DNA of 10,121 nt from assembly GCA_047973025.1 (NCBI GenBank), contig JBKEBE010000129.1:1-10121 (forward strand), read 5' to 3'. Positions 7,898 through 10,121 of this stretch are shown here, piece by piece. The first letter of the stretch is position 1. Each line of letters opens with the position of its first letter. Source of the stretch: UPXZ01 sp047973025. Lineage in GTDB: Bacteria > Bacteroidota > Bacteroidia > Bacteroidales > Paludibacteraceae. The notes beneath the pieces were generated by a model. It was not told the DNA's origin. It saw only the letters and a list, made by a program, of their open reading frames with translations, and did no database searches. A program made the position numbers and the translations under genes.

Positions 7898-7959
7898 TTA
7901 AGTGGTACAAAGAGAATCGGTTTCTCGTTTCTCGCATCTCATTCTACATGTTTTTTTAA

Positions 7960-9198
7960 ATGGCTAAAACGATTGCTTTCAACCCACTTGCTATGCCCAC
8001 CTACGTGATGACAAAACCCGTAGGCGCGCAATGTAATCTGGATTGTAGTTATTGTTACTACTTAGAAAAGGAGAAGTTGTACCAAAACCGCAAGCGGTGG
8101 GAGATGAGTGATGAGGTACTTGAAAAATACATTGAAAGCTACATTCAGGCTCAACCCGTAAAAGAAGTTTTGTTTACCTGGCACGGTGGCGAAACGCTAT
8201 TGCGTGATTTAACTTTTTACAGAAAAGTCATCCAACTTCAAAACAAATACGGGCGTGGTAGAGAAATTACCAATACCCTGCAAACCAACGGTACTCTGCT
8301 GACCGATGATTGGTGCCGATTCTTCAAAGACAATAATTTTTTGATCGGTATATCCCTTGACGGACCGGAACACTGCCACGATGTGTATCGAAAGAGTAAA
8401 AGCGGTCGGCGTACCTTTGCCTATGTGATGCGGGGTGTCGAAAAGCTTCAAAAGCACGGTGTGGAGTTCAATACCCTTTCCGTCATCAACGATTACAACG
8501 TACAATTTCCGTTAGATGTGTACCGATTCTTTAAGGAAATAGGCAGTCGGTACATGCAATATTCGCCCATTGTGGAGCGGGTTTCCGAATCGCGCACCGA
8601 TGGACTGACGTTGCTTCCGCCCGATGACACGCTGGATGCCCGATTGGCTTCATGGACGGTAAATCCGGTCGAATTTGGAAAATTTTATATCGAGATTTTC
8701 GATGAATGGGTGCGCAATGATGTCGGAAAATATTTCGTACAACTCTTCGATAGTACATTAGCCAATCACGTGGGAGCGCAACCCGGTGTATGTATCTACG
8801 CCGAAAAATGCGGACACGCGGGTGTCATGGAGTTCAACGGCGATGTTTATTCCTGCGACCACTACGTGTTTCCGGAATATAAACTCGGCAATATCAAGCA
8901 TCAGACCCTCTACGAGATGATGTTTCAGGAAAAGCAACTTCAATTTGGCGCGGACAAAAGGGATAAACTTCCTTCCCAATGTTTGAAATGTGATGTGTTG
9001 AAATACTGCAACGGCGAATGTCCCAAAAACCGTATCGCTCGAACTGCTTCGGGCGAACCGGGGCTAAACTACCTTTGCGCCGGCTATAAAGCATTTTATC
9101 GTCATGTAAAACCCTACATGGAGTTCATGGCAAACGAACTTCACAACAAACGTCCACCCGCGAACGTGATGTTTTACGCGAGATCACATCACCAATAA
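7960..9198 (+). CDS. chuR: Anaerobic sulfatase-maturating enzyme (radical SAM/SPASM)
   Basis: This 412-residue enzyme uses radical SAM chemistry to oxidise an active-site Cys or Ser of sulfatases to formylglycine without oxygen. The SAM cluster motif is Cys25-x3-Cys29-x2-Cys32, followed by YY. HGGETL (75-80) and SLDGP (132-136) are the SAM-contact regions. The SPASM domain has its full set of eight cysteines: 278, 284, 299, 341, 344, 350, 354 and 373. This spacing matches my memory of Clostridium perfringens anSME. Asp300, directly after Cys299, fits the proposed catalytic base. The C-terminal stretch NGECPKNR (351-358) and GEPGLNYLC (365-373) resemble the Bacteroides thetaiotaomicron enzyme ChuR/anSME, which is the reason for the symbol. 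No sulfatase gene lies in the window, so its targets must be elsewhere. It follows DUF2147 by 62 bp; that gap holds GAGAA/TTCTC (7912-7926), a minor stem, and no clear promoter box. Confidence 0.95.
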   Translation: MAKTIAFNPLAMPTYVMTKPVGAQCNLDCSYCYYLEKEKLYQNRKRWEMSDEVLEKYIESYIQAQPVKEVLFTWHGGETLLRDLTFYRKVIQLQNKYGRGREITNTLQTNGTLLTDDWCRFFKDNNFLIGISLDGPEHCHDVYRKSKSGRRTFAYVMRGVEKLQKHGVEFNTLSVINDYNVQFPLDVYRFFKEIGSRYMQYSPIVERVSESRTDGLTLLPPDDTLDARLASWTVNPVEFGKFYIEIFDEWVRNDVGKYFVQLFDSTLANHVGAQPGVCIYAEKCGHAGVMEFNGDVYSCDHYVFPEYKLGNIKHQTLYEMMFQEKQLQFGADKRDKLPSQCLKCDVLKYCNGECPKNRIARTASGEPGLNYLCAGYKAFYRHVKPYMEFMANELHNKRPPANVMFYARSHHQ

Positions 9199-9251
9199 AA
9201 CCAATTACGGTATCTAAAAGTGGCTTATTCCATACGACAAGCAATGCCCCC

Positions 9252-9282
9252 TTGCTGTCGCACGAATCCTTTCGTGTAGCAA
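9252..9282. repeat. Hairpin after the sulfatase maturase gene
   Basis: CACGAA (9261-9266) and TTCGTG (9271-9276) form a perfect 6-bp stem with a TCCT loop. Outside it, TTGCT (9252-9256) pairs with AGCAA (9278-9282) across an uneven internal loop. The 5' arm TTGC TGTC can alternatively pair with GACA-A-GCAA upstream (about 9238-9246). There is no T-run after it, so it is not a standard terminator; it could still protect or end the upstream mRNA, or be a repeat unit. Confidence 0.4.
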
Positions 9283-9382
9283 CAACCTTAAATCAAACCA
9301 ATCCTTAACGCAAAGCTTATAAAGTAAAGACCATCCGGATTATAGAATTTATATCTTCTACTCAGAATAATGATAATTTATT

Positions 9383-9444
9383 TTGCTTCGCAACACACGG
9401 ACTGGAAGCCCGCGCGAGCGGGGAATGTCTGCTCCGCCGAGCAG
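9383..9444. repeat. Tandem cluster of short GC-rich palindromes
   Basis: Four short inverted repeats lie side by side. TTGC/GCAA (9383-9386 and 9390-9393) encloses TTC. CGGACT/AGCCCG (9399-9404 and 9408-9412 region) encloses GGA with one A-C mismatch. CCCGC/GCGGG (9409-9413 and 9418-9422) encloses GCGA, a GNRA-type tetraloop. CTGCTC/GAGCAG (9429-9434 and 9439-9444) encloses CGCC. The second and third stems share bases and would compete. Such dense, regular stems with 3-4 base loops suggest a mosaic palindromic repeat or a structured RNA remnant. Confidence 0.45.
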
Positions 9445-9483
9445 TACGCGCCTATTAGGGTTTATCGACTTGCTTTATTGCTC

Positions 9484-9521
9484 TTGCCGGGCAAACCACA
9501 GATTGCAAATCTGCGGTAGCC
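9484..9521. repeat. REP-like palindrome
   Basis: ACCACAGATT (9495-9504) and AATCTGCGGT (9508-9517) are reverse complements at 9 of 10 positions, around a GCA centre. The small palindrome TTGCC-G-GGCAA (9484-9494) stands directly before it. Palindromes built around AGATTTGCAAATCT-like cores that yield peptide readings such as TADLQS are, from memory, dispersed repeats in Bacteroidetes genomes. The 9-mer GCGGTAGCC at its right edge (9513-9521) recurs at 9585-9593. No RAYT-type transposase is present in the window. Confidence 0.5.
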
Positions 9522-9762
9522 TTTACTTTGCAGAATGATAAAAATTGATTATTTTTCTCAAAAGAAAAGAGGAAGTGAACTATTGCGGTAGCCAGATTTT
9601 TAGGTCTATCCCTTGCATTAGTCTTCCTACTTTTCGTTTTGAGTTGGACAGCTTCAAATTGAATGATAGACATAGAGGTCTAATAAAGGCTTTAAAGACG
9701 TTCAACTTTCATTTATTGGTTTTCTTCATCTACAAAGTTATGAAAAAATTTGATTATTATTA

Positions 9763-10121
9763 ACCCGACGTCTATATAACGGAAATTTAGGCAGCATATT
9801 CAATGGACTTGTGTTTAAAATATTTCTTCACTCTTTCGGGAGATTCCACCAACATTTGCATATGCTCTTTCACGTTGCTTTGTAATTTTTCTTTTGTTTT
9901 TGGCGACTTCTTCATAGACATGCCTTGCTTTAGATCTCAGTTGAGGTATTCATCGGGATTCAGTTCCGGCGAATACGATGGTAGAAAAAACAAGGCGATT
10001 TTCTTCTTGTTCTTTTCCGCCCATTCTTTTACAGGCTTGCTGTGATGAACTCTTAAATTGTCCAATATGACGTATATTTTCTTGTGGCTTGATTGAATCA
10101 ACTGCTCTAAGAATTCGATGA
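9763..10121 (-). mobile_element. 3' part of an IS630-family insertion sequence
   Basis: The transposase remnant described separately identifies the family. IS630 elements insert at TA, and TA at 9761-9762 directly precedes ACCCGACGTC, a plausible inverted-repeat end 24 bases beyond the transposase stop. The exact end is an inference, because the opposite terminal repeat lies outside the window. Reading from the transposase, the element ends toward lower coordinates; its 5' part continues past 10121. Confidence 0.6.
9787..10121 (-). pseudogene. IS630-family transposase, C-terminal part, with an in-frame stop
   Basis: Read on the - strand, this is the last 110 codons or so of a DDE transposase. 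The frame holds VILDNLRVHHSKPVKEW, which has the second catalytic Asp in the DN motif, and then LFFLPSYSPELNPDEYLN, with the third catalytic Glu in NPDE. Directly after YLN comes TGA (9937-9939), where the family normally has Cys (YLNCDLK); one base change from TGC explains it. The same frame then continues without a break for 49 codons, from DLKQGMSMKKSP to KYFKHKSIEYAA, ending in TAA at 9787-9789. The intact tail implies a recent nonsense mutation. The 5' portion lies beyond the window, so other damage cannot be judged. Confidence 0.85.

Larger units (their letters stand above)
9199..9762. other. Gene-free region rich in hairpins
   Basis: These 564 bases between the sulfatase maturase and the IS630 remnant hold no convincing gene. 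The first half (9252-9521) has at least five short inverted repeats and, around 9400-9520, a higher GC content than its surroundings. The second half is AT-rich. Short reading frames exist, but none gives a recognisable protein. I see no tRNA and no clear terminator with a T-run. The region looks like a landing zone of small palindromic repeats and decayed mobile DNA. Confidence 0.7.

Noticed and set aside
7912..7957. GAGAA/TTCTC stem with a later T7 run before the sulfatase maturase as a terminator
   Set aside because: The stem is 5 bp and the T-run at 7951-7957 lies about 24 bases beyond it, so it does not fit an intrinsic terminator.
9582..9662. A hydrophobic 26-codon reading (IAVARFLGLSLALVFLLF and on) as the remnant of a membrane protein
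   Set aside because: It is preceded at once by a stop, has no start codon, and is too short to tell from chance in AT-rich DNA.
9455..9673. A 72-residue - strand frame containing KATADLQSVV
   Set aside because: The peptide is simply the translation of the REP-like palindrome, a common source of false genes.
9545..9763. A 72-residue + strand frame in the gene-free region
   Set aside because: It starts inside AT-rich DNA, has no recognisable domain, crosses the repeat edge and ends at the IS boundary; composition looks non-coding apart from the short MKKFDYY tail discussed separately.
9807..10045. A + strand frame of 80 residues at the right end
   Set aside because: It is the antisense of the IS630 transposase remnant, whose - strand reading carries the catalytic motifs.
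1..10121. CRISPR arrays, tRNA or rRNA genes, phage or toxin-antitoxin systems
   Set aside because: No regularly spaced direct repeats, cloverleaf-like sequence or matching proteins were seen anywhere in the window.

Overview
The window looks like a chromosomal segment of a Bacteroidetes bacterium, most likely order Bacteroidales. The evidence is the gene order M23-like gene, dxr, rseP, a Bacteroidetes-type -7 box (TAnnTTTG), the lack of clear Shine-Dalgarno sequences, a DUF2147 protein, and an anaerobic sulfatase maturase of the kind found in gut Bacteroides. The DNA is moderately AT-rich. All eight intact genes lie on the + strand and all end in TAA. I cannot name the genus.

Layout: 1-227 is AT-rich upstream DNA with a possible control region. 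228-1919 is a fused formimidoyltransferase-cyclodeaminase (ftcD) of histidine/folate one-carbon metabolism. 1981-3354 is radA, a DNA-repair ATPase. A good Bacteroidetes promoter motif follows at about 3399-3432. It appears to start a tight run of + strand genes: a membrane-anchored M23/LytM-like protein without recognisable catalytic residues (3456-4334), dxr of the MEP isoprenoid pathway (4363-5532), the intramembrane protease rseP (5567-7054), an ArsC/Spx-family thioredoxin-fold protein (7070-7423) and a secreted DUF2147 protein (7460-7897). Gaps here are 15-36 bp, so co-transcription is likely. After a 62-bp gap comes an anaerobic sulfatase-maturating radical SAM enzyme (7960-9198).

The last 0.9 kb is different. 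9199-9762 has no convincing gene but holds a cluster of short hairpins and palindromes, including a REP-like palindrome. It is followed by the 3' end of an IS630-family transposase on the - strand (9787-10121, running off the window), broken by an in-frame TGA where I expect a cysteine codon. The probable IS end lies near 9761-9763, next to a TA dinucleotide.

Most of the window is ordinary housekeeping DNA and I see no strong case for a new system. The items most worth a second look are the hairpin cluster at 9252-9521 beside the decayed IS630 element, the pseudo-M23 membrane protein in the dxr-rseP operon, the unexplained DUF2147 and ArsC-like pair behind rseP, and the sulfatase maturase without a visible sulfatase.
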